Source: Bugula neritina
Taxonomy: Eukaryota; Bryozoa; Gymnolaemata; Cheilostomatida; Bugulidae
Assembly: GCA_964035545.1 (NCBI GenBank)
Contig: OZ037766.1
Coordinates: 28,802,673-28,866,672 of the forward strand
Direction: 5' to 3'
Length of the DNA stretch: 64,000 bases
Every line of letters begins with the position of its first letter. Position 1 is the first letter of the stretch. The notes below the pieces were generated by a model, which was not told where the DNA came from, made no database searches, and saw only the letters and a list, made by a program, of their open reading frames with translations. Of the stretch, positions 35,875 to 47,500 are shown in pieces. A program made the position numbers and the translations under genes.

Positions 35875-36181
35875 CAGGGCTGTCCAACCTTTTCAGAGAA
35901 ACGTTTACTCAAATGGAATATTCCGGTGGTGAGGGCCAAATTGTAAAATTTAGCTTGTTGAGCTGGAGAGGGGCATGGTATTAGTATATTTAAATTACTT
36001 TCTTCCAATCTTCTAAGAATCATGATGTCAATGAAGTCCCAATTACTGCATGCTGCATGTTTTGTAGCATTTATATTACTATAACATTTTATTTGTTAAA
36101 TATCAGGTCTTTGAGGGCCACATAAATGTAGGCTGGGAGCCACATGAGGCCCTGCATGAGGCCGCCTGCTGGACAGCTCTG
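35875..36181. mobile_element. hAT-like MITE upstream of gene 4
   Basis: It starts CAGGGCTGTCCAACC and ends GGACAGCTCTG, with flanks GTTTAGAC and TACTAGAC as at gene 2. It has an internal deletion relative to the other two copies. Confidence 0.7.
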
Positions 36182-36487
36182 TACTAGACTAATGATAATT
36201 GTTGCAAACTCAATCAGCCAATAACTTGTTAGCAGTCAATAAGCTAACAAAACTTCGATGGAGTGCTGCAATGCTAAAATATAATTTAGCCTTTAAATTT
36301 GATAAAAATAAAAAAATATACCTATTAGTTTGCAAAAGTTAAAACAGCACAAAAAATAGTGACAATAAGAAGTATTGTATATACTAATGTAACAGATGAA
36401 GATTTATTCTAACTTTATCAACAAACTGAATAGAAGAGAGAGAGATTGATTACACATGGACTATAGCTGCAGGTCACAGCCAATGGA

Positions 36488-36540
36488 TGTGACTAAATCA
36501 TTGGCTCCTTGTGAATATAAAAGTTGTACCAATTCTTTTC
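36488..36540 (+). promoter_or_regulatory. Core promoter of collagen gene 4
   Basis: TGTGACTAAATCATTGGCTC and TATAAAA at 36516-36522, 148 bp before the ATG. Same architecture as the other copies. Confidence 0.65.
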
Positions 36541-36669
36541 ATAGTCATAATAGGGTTGACATCAGTTGATCGATGTCATGAAAGAAAACTCAAAGAATAA
36601 AATATAAAGTTTCAAAGTGTTCATAATTGTGCTTTGATTTCATAAAGGTTTTACTGACAAAACACAAAG

Positions 36670-38062
36670 ATGCGTGTTCCAGTAGTAACTTTGGTCACAC
36701 TCTGTTCTCTGATTGGATACTCAGCTGGTGTTGGAAGTTATGATGTAGAGGGTGTTAGAGAGTTGCTGGCAGAGCAAAGAGAAGAGCTGAAAGAAGAACT
36801 GACTTTTATTCTAAAACAACAAAATGAAACACATCAGAAACAAAATACAGTTCTGCAGCAACAGGTTGAAGCTTTACAGCTAAGAGATAAAGCTTTACTG
36901 CAAGAGTTAGAGCTTCAACAGCAAGAGTTAGAGCTTCAACAGAAAGCTAATGAAGAACTGCAAGCAACAGTTTACTCCTTACTTAAAGCTGTAAGTTAGA
37001 GCTATATCAGCTATATAATATTATAGTTATTTCCTGTGGTGCACGGAACTTTGCTGAAATACATGCAACTTTAAACAAGCAAAACAAAATATTTTTACAC
37101 ATATTCTTTAGCCGTTGGTTCAAATTAAAATCAAAAGCTTTAAAGCTAATGCTGTTTGAGTTTGCTACACATGAAGAGTTGCATACAATAATTGAATTAT
37201 TGAATGTTTAAAACTTGTTAATGGTGCTGGTATGTTACTCAGTTTGATTAATTTATATTAAAGTTGCTCACTGGAGAGTTGCCTAATGCAGAAAACTTTA
37301 AAAAGACAGATAAGGAAAAGTTTTCAAGTTTGCTGGAACAGATCTGCATTTTTGGTGAGCAGTTAACTTTAATTACAAATATAACAATTCAACTTTGACT
37401 AAACTAAGTTATACTATGGAGATATTTCAGAAGTTTAAATGTACCAACCTTTGTTGTTATGTTTATATATGAGATTGAACTTGCAAACACTTAGTTATGG
37501 CTTCTCTCAATAGTGCAATTGCAACCATAAATAAATTTAATAAAATTTAAAGTCTTGCATGCTTTACAATTTATTGTTTCCCGTTACATGTTATTGCAGT
37601 CTAACTATGCACTTTAAAATCACTAAGTTCTAAAAATAGCTACACCTTGCTTTTTCTGTAGAAAATATGTTTTCCATTGTTGTCATGATTTGCTGTAAGC
37701 TGACGGATGTTATGAATTACAATTAAACGTACACCTCTATAGCGTAAGATAAAAAAAGATAACAATCATAAGGTTTAATAGGTGTTAAAGTAACTACTAC
37801 TGCAGTATAGTAGTTACTTTAACAGCAGTAGTAGTAGTGGTAACACTAGTAGTAGTGATGGTAGTGATGATAGTGGTAGTAGTCACCGACACTCATTAAA
37901 CAACCTGCTTGTTATCTTTTTTATTTACACGCTATCACTACCACCACTGTAATACCACTGCCACCACTACTACCACTACTACCACTACTACCACTACTAC
38001 CACTACTACCACTACCGTCACTAATAATGCTACCGCTGCTACTACTACTACTGCTACTAAAA

Positions 38063-38106
<44 letters not shown>

Positions 38107-38205
38107 ACTACTGCTGCTGCTACTACTGCTGCTACTACTGCTGCTACTACTGCTGCTACTACTGCTGCTACTACTACTACTGCTACTAAAACTACTGCTA
38201 CTGCA

Positions 38206-38274
<69 letters not shown>

Positions 38275-38290
38275 ACTACTACTACTACTT

Positions 38291-38385
<95 letters not shown>

Positions 38386-38471
38386 GCTACTACTGCTACT
38401 ACTACTGCTATTGCTACCGATACTGCTACTGCTGCTAGCGCTATATACTGCTACTGCTACTACCACTACTG

Positions 38472-38522
<51 letters not shown>

Positions 38523-41500
38523 TTACCACTACTACTGCTACCGCTACCGATACTACTACTGCTGCTATAGCGCTATATACTGCTACTGATTCTGTTGCTG
38601 CTGAGTGTTATACCGCTACATAATCTATAGTTCAAAAAGTTGACCAGTTAAAACACTTGACCAGGTGTTCGGGGCATTGATGGGAAAGATGGAAAAGATG
38701 GAAAAGATGGAAGTGATGGGATAAATGGAAGAGATGGGAGAGATGGTAGTGATGGAAGAGATGGAAGTGATGGAAAAGATGGAAGTGATGGGAAAGATGG
38801 GGCCGCTGGTTTAAATGGCAGTGATGGTGAGACATAAAAAAACCAAAGCTATTTTCTGCATTTACTATAATATAATAATAATTATTAAAATTATAGTGCA
38901 TGTGTGCATATAATATGTCAATAAATTGTTACCATTAGTGCATCTGCAAAAAATTATTAGGTGCTAGTTATAATTTAAAAAATAATTACCCAATTCTCAT
39001 CACTGACAGTATTCTGCTGATTTGACCACTGCAGTGAATAGTTTTTGCCTTACTTTGAAGAAATGAAAGTTTCACTCATTTGAAAAGAAGTTACATGAAA
39101 TTAGGAATTAAATAAAATAATGCACGAAGATTTTTTCTAAAAGTAATTTTTTACTGAATATTTATGCATAGAAGTTTACTCTGTACTACTATATTTGAGT
39201 TCATTATAAGTTTTTGCAATCATAGCTGTCTACAATAATTTTAATATGCTAAAGAACTCATCCAAGTAGTTAGCTTAACATTTATTAATGACAATGTTTT
39301 AACATTGCAAAGCAAAGACTAACTGGTTTTGAAAAAAAGAATTGACATGAAATTTTGCTACAGGCAGAGATGGAGCACCAGGTTCTCCAGGTGCGCCTGG
39401 ATTGAAAGGTGCTCTTGGACCAAAAGGAGAGCCAGGAGGTGTTGGAAACGCTGGGAAAGATGGCTTACCAGGTGCTCCTGGACCTAAAGGAAACAAAGGC
39501 TCACCAGGCTTAGCTGGAATTGATGGTGAAAAGGGAGAAACTGGTGCTAAAGGAATGCAGGGTGCTGTTGGAGCAAAAGGTACGAAAAAGAGGGAGTTTT
39601 GGGTGCCACAGGTTTAACCCTATAGTAGTTAGTGGGATATACCTGCTTTTCAAAACTACTCTATCTGCAGGCAAATTTTTTGGGTGCATATGTCCTTATA
39701 AATATCCAAAGCGTATTACACTGACCTTCAATGCCTAGCTTTAGGTCGAAGTTGCTAACTTTTAGATATAACTATGTTTAACAATGCAGGGTAGTAGCTT
39801 GCAAATAATTTTAGAAGTATTTACAAGAATCAGCAACTACCATGCAATTGCTATAACTATTCATATTTGAATTTATTGAAAAATACTAAAGTTACCACAA
39901 TTATTTATAAATTCTCTACTACCCCATAAGTTTTAGAACTATTTAGTGTAAACACAGTAGGTACTGTAGCAAAAACCTGTTTAGGTTGCCCTATTTTCTG
40001 TCCATTTAATATCCTTGTTTTAGCGCTTTAGTTTATTTATGGCCAATATCAGAGGCTTATTTAAATTGAATTGCTGTAGCTGGAGTTGTGATTCCTGTCA
40101 CCTTAACATAATTCTTTCAAATAGAGCATATTATAGAGAAAGTGTTTGTGTAATAAATCCAAAATGGCCGACAGCTCTTGCAGCTTAATTATAGTTAAGG
40201 GAGGCTGATAAAAGAATCACTAACAAAGTTAATGAAGGATTATATTTGAGAAATTCCAGTGTGCCATATTTATATTACATAATGTTTAAGTTTCATCTTA
40301 CAGGGTTGAAAGGAAATCAGGGAGTTAAAGGGTCTCAAGGAATGAAAGGAGAAAAAGGAAACATTGGTAACACAGGAGCAACTGGTCTAAGAGGAGCAAC
40401 TGGTGCTCGTGGAGTGCCAGGAACTAATTTTGAAGGAGGCGCTGTGTACACCAGATGGGGGAGGACATCTTGCAGTCCTGGCTCAACTAGACTTTACAAA
40501 GGTGTGCTAGTTATTAAATCATTTAACTTTAGATAGCAAAGTATATTTTAACAAATATATAGCTGCTTGGTAAAAATCGCAGCTTTAGTTGATGCAGTTA
40601 TCCATTATATATAGTGTAGTGAAATTAGCGCTACTTTGCTAAGCTATTTTAGCTATATAATTAACGTACTAAGAAAAGCTTTCTACAGCACAGCCAGTGC
40701 TAACTGAAAGACCTCTGACACTTGGCAATAGTTAGTGCTAGTGAACTAGTGTAATTTTAAGAGAGCAAAATAAGTAAGTTATATACATTAATTATATTGT
40801 TTCTTTTTCTTGTAGATTACAACTATTTTTTTTGTTTTTCTATTGTTTATTTATGTTTATCCTGATCATGTAAGTTTGAATTGCAATAATTGTAGTCTTG
40901 ACGATGTCAATAGGATGTCAATAGGATGTCAATAGGATGTCAATAGGATGTCAATAGGATGTCAATAGGATGTCAATAGGATGTCAATAGGATGTCAATA
41001 GAAGTCAATGAGATCAACAAATGTATATTAGAATAAAACATAATAAAGGACATCAGTGAAGAGTTAATGCATTTTTTAATTGCATTTTATAAACACTTAA
41101 TTTAGACATTTTAAAAAATCATTTCAAGAGTCATCAATTTAAGATATGAAATTAAATAATGCATGAAAAAAAAGTTGCACAACTAGCTTTTAGAAGCATG
41201 CATATTGCAATTGAACTTGCAGAATTTTATATCAGTTACAATGGTAGAACATTGACCTGGTACACTTCGCTGATTGGCTGAGTTTTACATGGTCTTCTAG
41301 ACCATGTAAAACTCAGCCAATCAGCGAAGTGTACCAGGTCAATGTTCTACCATTGTAACTGATATAAAATTCTGCAAGTTCAATTGCAATATGCATGCTT
41401 CTAAAAGCTAGTTGTGCAACTTTTTTTTCATGCATTATTTAATTTCATATCTTAAATTGATGACTCTTGAAATGATTTTTTAAAATGTCTAAATTAAGTG

Positions 41501-44500
41501 TTTATAAAATGCAATTAAAAAATGCATGTCTGAAAAAATGACCTGGTACACTTTTGCAACTTAAGGCCAATTATTACATAACTGCCAGCTTAGTAGTTAT
41601 TTGTTGTTGCAGCTTGAATGGGTTATTGTTTAGCATTGAAAGCTTGTAGTAAACGGCTGTAAATTTGGTACATGACTTTGATTGGCTGGTTTTTAAATGG
41701 CTCTTTAGTATATGCATCTGGATGGCTGAGTAGTGTAGGCTCCGCCTACATTTAGCTAATGTACAGTAGCCAATCCACAGTAGTATTACAAAATTTCTGT
41801 TTAACATGAAATATTCTCGTCATTTGTTTTGTACTTTACAATAGTATATATTCTATTCAGCTGAAATTTTATTGTATGTAAGCCATGGGAATAACTACTA
41901 AGAGGTTAAATCAACTACCCATGCTGGTAATATTGCAGCTAGCAGTAATAGCAAGTCCACACCATATAAATATACTACACATAAGCTATTATGTGCAGCT
42001 TATGAATGCTAAAATAACCCCATTTCTTACCTTCAATTTGAAAAAAAATGTATCACATTTTCTGCCACTTCTGCACCAAGAATCTGTTTTCCTTTTAAAT
42101 TTTGAAAATAGTAGTCAGTTTCTGCAGCAGTCAACATCCACAATAAACAACGTAAGCTTTCAAATAAACTATAAATATATGAAATAATAATGTGGAAACA
42201 ATGTAATATATTTATTGCTATGATAAAAACTACACGAATATTATATAAAAGCTAGATATAGATTTCTAGTAAAATGGCACAGGTAAAAATAACACATTTT
42301 TACTTCAAATTCTAAATTTCATCAGTCACCAACGGTGGCTGTAGATTACAGAGAGCACAGCACACTATCATAGTCTTGTTTAATAGAGGTGCCAACACCA
42401 AGTTCACACTTCAGGACCATTTAAAATATTGAACTCCTTTATCCTTTTGATTGCTCTTACGACATGGATTCGAAGGTTAGAAATCAACTATGTTTGCAGT
42501 AACTGCATTTGCAAATAGCCTCTTTTCCTGGGTGATATAGCCAACTTGGCTCCAGTGCCTATAAGTTCTTCTTGAATCCTGAAGGTATAAAGGCAACTTA
42601 AAAAAAGCCTCTATCTGCATGACCACATCACCTGGGCTTATGAAGTTTAAGAACCCAGAGTCATCCACTACACACTTGTCTGAGGCTCTACCTCCCATTT
42701 CATGCGAAATAAAGCAGATAGTGCCCCTGGGTGTAATTGCAACCAAATACTTGATGGTGTTGGTCTTTTTATACTCACTCCATGTCAAATATTGAGCCAG
42801 CTTTGATTGAGGCTTGCAAATGAATATTTCTGTGCAGTCTATAATGCACCTAATGTAAGCATATTGGCTTTGAAAGCTCAGAGGGATGTTCAGCTTTTCT
42901 CGTGGTGGAAAATATATTAGATTGTTCAGTTCTCTTGCTAAAATATTTAATGTGTCTTTGAAGGTTTTGCTTGCCAGCAATCTAAAGATATAAAAAAGGC
43001 CAGCAAGTATTTGAAACTGTAAACCTTGACGCAGCTTCATCATAGCCAATTAAAGTTCATCTTGTCTTGTTAACTTTTTTCGGAGAGTAAGAACTTTCAT
43101 CTTTGGACTTATAAATCTAAATATAGTAAATAAAGAAAAAAAATTAAATTATGATTTCAATTATAATGTATGTGCTAAATAAATTTTGTGCTTAGTTTGT
43201 ATTCATTCAGCAGTTTTTACCCTCTGGTAAGTAGCTTCAGTTATATTTTGCAAGAACTATGAAGTTCAAGAACTGCTAGCTGAAGGCTTGACCCAATATA
43301 TCACCATCCAAACAGAATGTAATGTGTGTCAACATGTGTTACATAATACTGTAACAGTACATGATACGCTAGTTGTATGAATACATGCTTTGAATGAAGT
43401 CATGAGTTTAAACAAATACTGTGGACAAACAATTATTACTTTATTTTATGATTATACTATAACTAATTCAAACCCATATTATTTCTAGAATAGCATTTAA
43501 TAATGTGAAACTAGTAACAAGTGTAAACCATTTCAGTTTTAAACACCTACTTAGTTTCAGCTAATAATTAGATTAGGAGGCTACTTTTAATAAGCTTTAA
43601 AATAACCAAGGAAAATTTAGGTTAAAACAATTTACTTTTCCTGGAGAAAGTGAGTCAATTTGTCCACAAATAGAAGACTGTTGCTTGTTTAAATAAAACC
43701 CTAAACTAGATAAGTCAAAGCATATAGATGACCATTGTGGTATTTATGAATATCTTACATAAAACAACATCTTTAATAAAAAACCGTATGAATGATACAC
43801 TCACACTGCAACAAATTTAATTAAAATGACAGTTTTAATACATATCAAATTTAATCAATGTACAAATTTTAGCATAGTCAGACTTGCATTGTTTATTTGT
43901 AATAAACCATAGTATATCTTTGCAATAAGAAAACAATAATTTTCACCTTGCTAAAGAAAAATATAGAGAACGTGTAGGTATTCCAGTATAGAATTTAGTT
44001 CGCTCATCTGTAGTGGTGAAAGTTTTCAAAACTTTAACTTTTTTAATAGTTGCTTTTTGTTTAATCGTGAAATATTTTGAGCTTTTTCTTCCAACTTTTG
44101 AATTCGTCTATCAACAGAATGTGCAGGTTTTTTTCTGAGTAGTTGATGTTTCTGGTAACTCAGTTACTTCTGATGAAGTCTGACTATGAGGATGGCTGTC
44201 AGATGAGTTCTGTTGCTCTATATCAGCTGACTCTGTTGAAGACGTTTTCTGTTCGTTTCCTTCACTTGTTTTATTAAAACCACTGTTTTTTGTGCGTCTT
44301 ACATTATATGCTTTAGTGCGTTGGTAACCCAAATGAAGGGTTGGAGTTGGATTTTGCTCAGTGGGCTGACCATCCTTATGATTATGATTATAATAGTGTG
44401 CTGTGCTCTCTGTAATCTACAGCCACCGTTGGTGACTGATGAAATTTAGAATTTGAAGTAAAAATGTGTTATTTTTACCTGTGCCATTTTACTAGAAATC

Positions 44501-47500
44501 TATATCTAGCTTTTATATAATATTCGTGTAGTTTTCATCATAGCAATAAATAAATTACATTGTTTCCACATTATTATTTCATATATTTATAGTTTATTTG
44601 AAAGCTTACGTTGTTTATTGTGGATGTTGACTGCTGCAGAAACTGACTACTATTTTCAAAATTTAACAGGAAAACACATTCTTGGTGCAGAAGTGGCAGA
44701 ATATGTGATACAATTTTTTTCAAATTGAAGGTAAGAAATGGGGTCATTTTAGCATTTATAAGCTGCACATAATAGCTTATGTGTAGTATATTTATATGGT
44801 GTGGACTTGCTATTACTGCTAGCTGCAATATTACCAGCATGGGTGGTTGATTTAACCTCTTAGTAGTTCCCATGGTGCACATACAATAAAATTTCAGCTG
44901 AATAGAATATATACTATTGTAAAGTACAAAACAAATGACCAGAATATTTCATATGTTAAACAGAAATTTTGTAATACCACTGTGGATTGGCTACTGTACA
45001 TTAGCTAAATGTAGGCGGAGCCTACACTACTCAGCCATCCAGATGCATATACTATAGAGCCATTTAAAAACCAGCCAATCAAAGTCATGTACCAAATTCA
45101 CAGCCGTTTACTACAAGCTTTCAATGCTAAACAATAACCCATTCAAGTTGCAACAACAAATAACTACTAAGCTGGCAGTTATGTAATAATTGGCCTTAAC
45201 CCTTACGCTATCAATTGACCATATATGTCCCTCAAAGCGACACTATCCACAGATCAATGGACCATATATGGTCTTTTAGGTAAACGAACAATAGCGCTTA
45301 CTTTAAACTTCAAGTTTTCAACCTAACAGCCTAAAATTTTTTGTAATTGATGCTGATACTGCAGCTTGGTAATTTTGGGATAGTTATAGCCATTAAATTT
45401 GATTAAATTAATAGCTACCAAGCCAGCTAGTGGCTTTTCAATTTAATCCTTGAATTTCAAAATTATCGGTAAATTTTAACGCTACTTTCAAATGCAAGAA
45501 ACTGCTGTCAAATTATAGAGAGCCAGTTTATTTTATTCAGATAACATTTAGAAGAACATCTTAATAAACAGAAATGTTAAAGTCACTATATTTTGAATCA
45601 TATTATAAAATAATTTTATCATTTTGAGTTTTCAATTTTAAAATGGCGGTTCTGAGAGGTCAAATTAGAATGACTGATTTTAGCTAGAATTAAGGTCTCC
45701 CGTCACTTTAAGAAGCTTTTTATAATAGAAAATACTCCTAAAGTTATAATAACCAGTTTATTTAAGGCCAAAGTCAAGTTTAACTTTTAATAATGAAATT
45801 GAAAGTTATGCAAAATTTGCTAGCAAAATTCGCGATAAACTCAAACGAGGCACAAAATTACGTAACTTCAAAGTTGATCGCGAAAGGGTTAAGTTGCAAA
45901 AGTGTACGAGGTCATTTTTTCAGACATGCAATTTTTAATTGCATTTTATAAACACTTAATTTAGACATTTTAAAAAATCATTTCAAGAGTCATCAATTTA
46001 AGATATGAAATTAAATAATGCATGAAAAAAAAGTTGCACAACTAGCTTTTAGAAGCATGCATTTTGCAATTGAACTTGCAGAATTTTATATCAGTTACAA
46101 TGGTAGAACATTGACCTGGTACACTTCGCTGATTGGCTGAGTTTTACATGGTCTATTCAAAGCCTAGTTCACTACAGTCAAGGTTATTTTGCTCTCCTAT
46201 AATAACACTAGTTCACTAGCACCAGCTATTGCCAAGTGCCAGAGGTCTTTTAGTTAGCACTGACTGTGCTGTAGAAAGCTTTTCTTATAGTACGTTAATT
46301 ATATAGCTAAAATAGCTTAGCTAAGTATAACGCTAATTTCACTACATACAGTATATATTAGAGTATTATTCTATATTATTATATCAAATCTATTTGCTAT
46401 CACAGGCTTTGTTGGAGGATCACGCTATAGCCACAGTGGAGGTGGAGTGAACTATCAGTGTGTGCCAACTGACCCACAGTATAACAAAGTGAACACTGGA
46501 TCTTATACTGGTTCTTGGATTTATGGAACAGAATATGAATCTGGTAGTTTTGGCATATTTCCTAATTCTGCTCATGACCAGAATGTACCATGTGCCAGGT
46601 GTTATACAGAGAACAGACCAGCTCTTATGATGATTCCAGCTAAGAGATCTTGTCCATCTGGGTGGACTAAGGAGTATGAAGGTAATCAACTTCATAAACA
46701 CAACCTCTTGAAGATGTGACTTTTATTACTACTAAAATAGCAATTTAATTATATGTTTTGTGGTACCTAAAATGAAATTTTCCAACATTTCTTTTTAAAA
46801 GTGTAACGATTTTTCGGGCATTCATACGCTACATCACACTGACCCCTTGTTCACATATTACCTTATCGTAAACCGCAACTGCACAAAGAAAATTGACGTA
46901 AAGTGCAACGCATGACATTGAATTGCGATCAATCATAATAAGGTTAATTCTTGTCTGCGGTGATTTGAACACCTTTGGATATTATTCACAAATTTGTAAC
47001 AACATTCTTCTCAAAAGATACGATAAAAATGTTATTGACTAGATAAAATCAATTCAAAGAAGAAGTCTCTCTTTTAAATATATGAGTCTTTAGAGTTTAG
47101 AATATTGTAGTAGATATTAACATTCCCCTTAGTCCTGTTTCCCATGGCTAGTACTGCAGCTATAGCCAAGTCCTGACTACCCATACTTAGATAATAGAGC
47201 TAATGTTTAACTTGAAGTAAATAGCTAATCCCCTTATGAGTACAATACACTTGGTTGAGTTCATTTCTTTTATTTATGTAAACCACAGTTGGACCGATCT
47301 CGGCAGGTGGATGCAGGCAGACCGAATGTCGGTTGCCGACATTTCCAATGTCGGTTACCAACATGAGGAATGTCGGCATCCCATGCCGAACATCGGCCTG
47401 CTGTCGGTCGAAGGTTCTAGAAGTCCTTTGTTCTACTAGTATATAAGGACACGCATTTTAGAGCATCAGTCACTTGAGGACTGGAGCTCGCACTAGATGT

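Larger units (their letters stand above)
41299..46154 (-). mobile_element. DDE-transposase element with about 1.07-kb terminal inverted repeats
   Basis: Long inverted repeats at about 41299-42375 and 44393-46154 (the right arm enlarged by a 689-bp MITE) flank a 2-kb core with a decayed transposase on the minus strand. Both arms contain a similar roughly 100-codon open frame (41885-42187 + and 44574-44882 -), explained by the arms being copies. The termini begin AGACCATGTAAAACTCAGCC. A target duplication could not be settled because of the extra inverted end on the left. Confidence 0.7.
40615..46346. mobile_element. Outer terminal-inverted-repeat element in gene 4 intron 5
   Basis: Inverted ends of about 155 bp (40615-40771 and 46185-46346) start TGTAGTGAAATTAGCG. 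Flanking TATAG (40610-40614) and TACAG (46347-46351) may be an imperfect 5-bp target duplication. Genes 1, 2 and 5 have an uninterrupted intron at this point, so it is an insertion specific to gene 4. It contains an 11-bp tandem array, a large hairpin, a DDE-transposase element and a piggyBac-type MITE. I cannot name the outer family. Confidence 0.75.

Noticed and set aside
37909-38623. Long poly-Thr, Ala, Leu and Ser open frames
   Set aside because: Pure microsatellite translation in three frames and on both strands, inside intron 2 of gene 4.
40903-41001. CRISPR-like array
   Set aside because: The repeats are contiguous 11-mers with no spacers, inside a eukaryotic transposon.
41885-42187. 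100-codon open frame conserved at 44574-44882
   Set aside because: Both lie in the inverted arms of one transposon, so conservation is expected without coding; no domain is recognisable.
42404-43049. Intact transposase gene
   Set aside because: A one-base shift in a catalytic block, later stops, and a Val at the last catalytic position make it a pseudogene.
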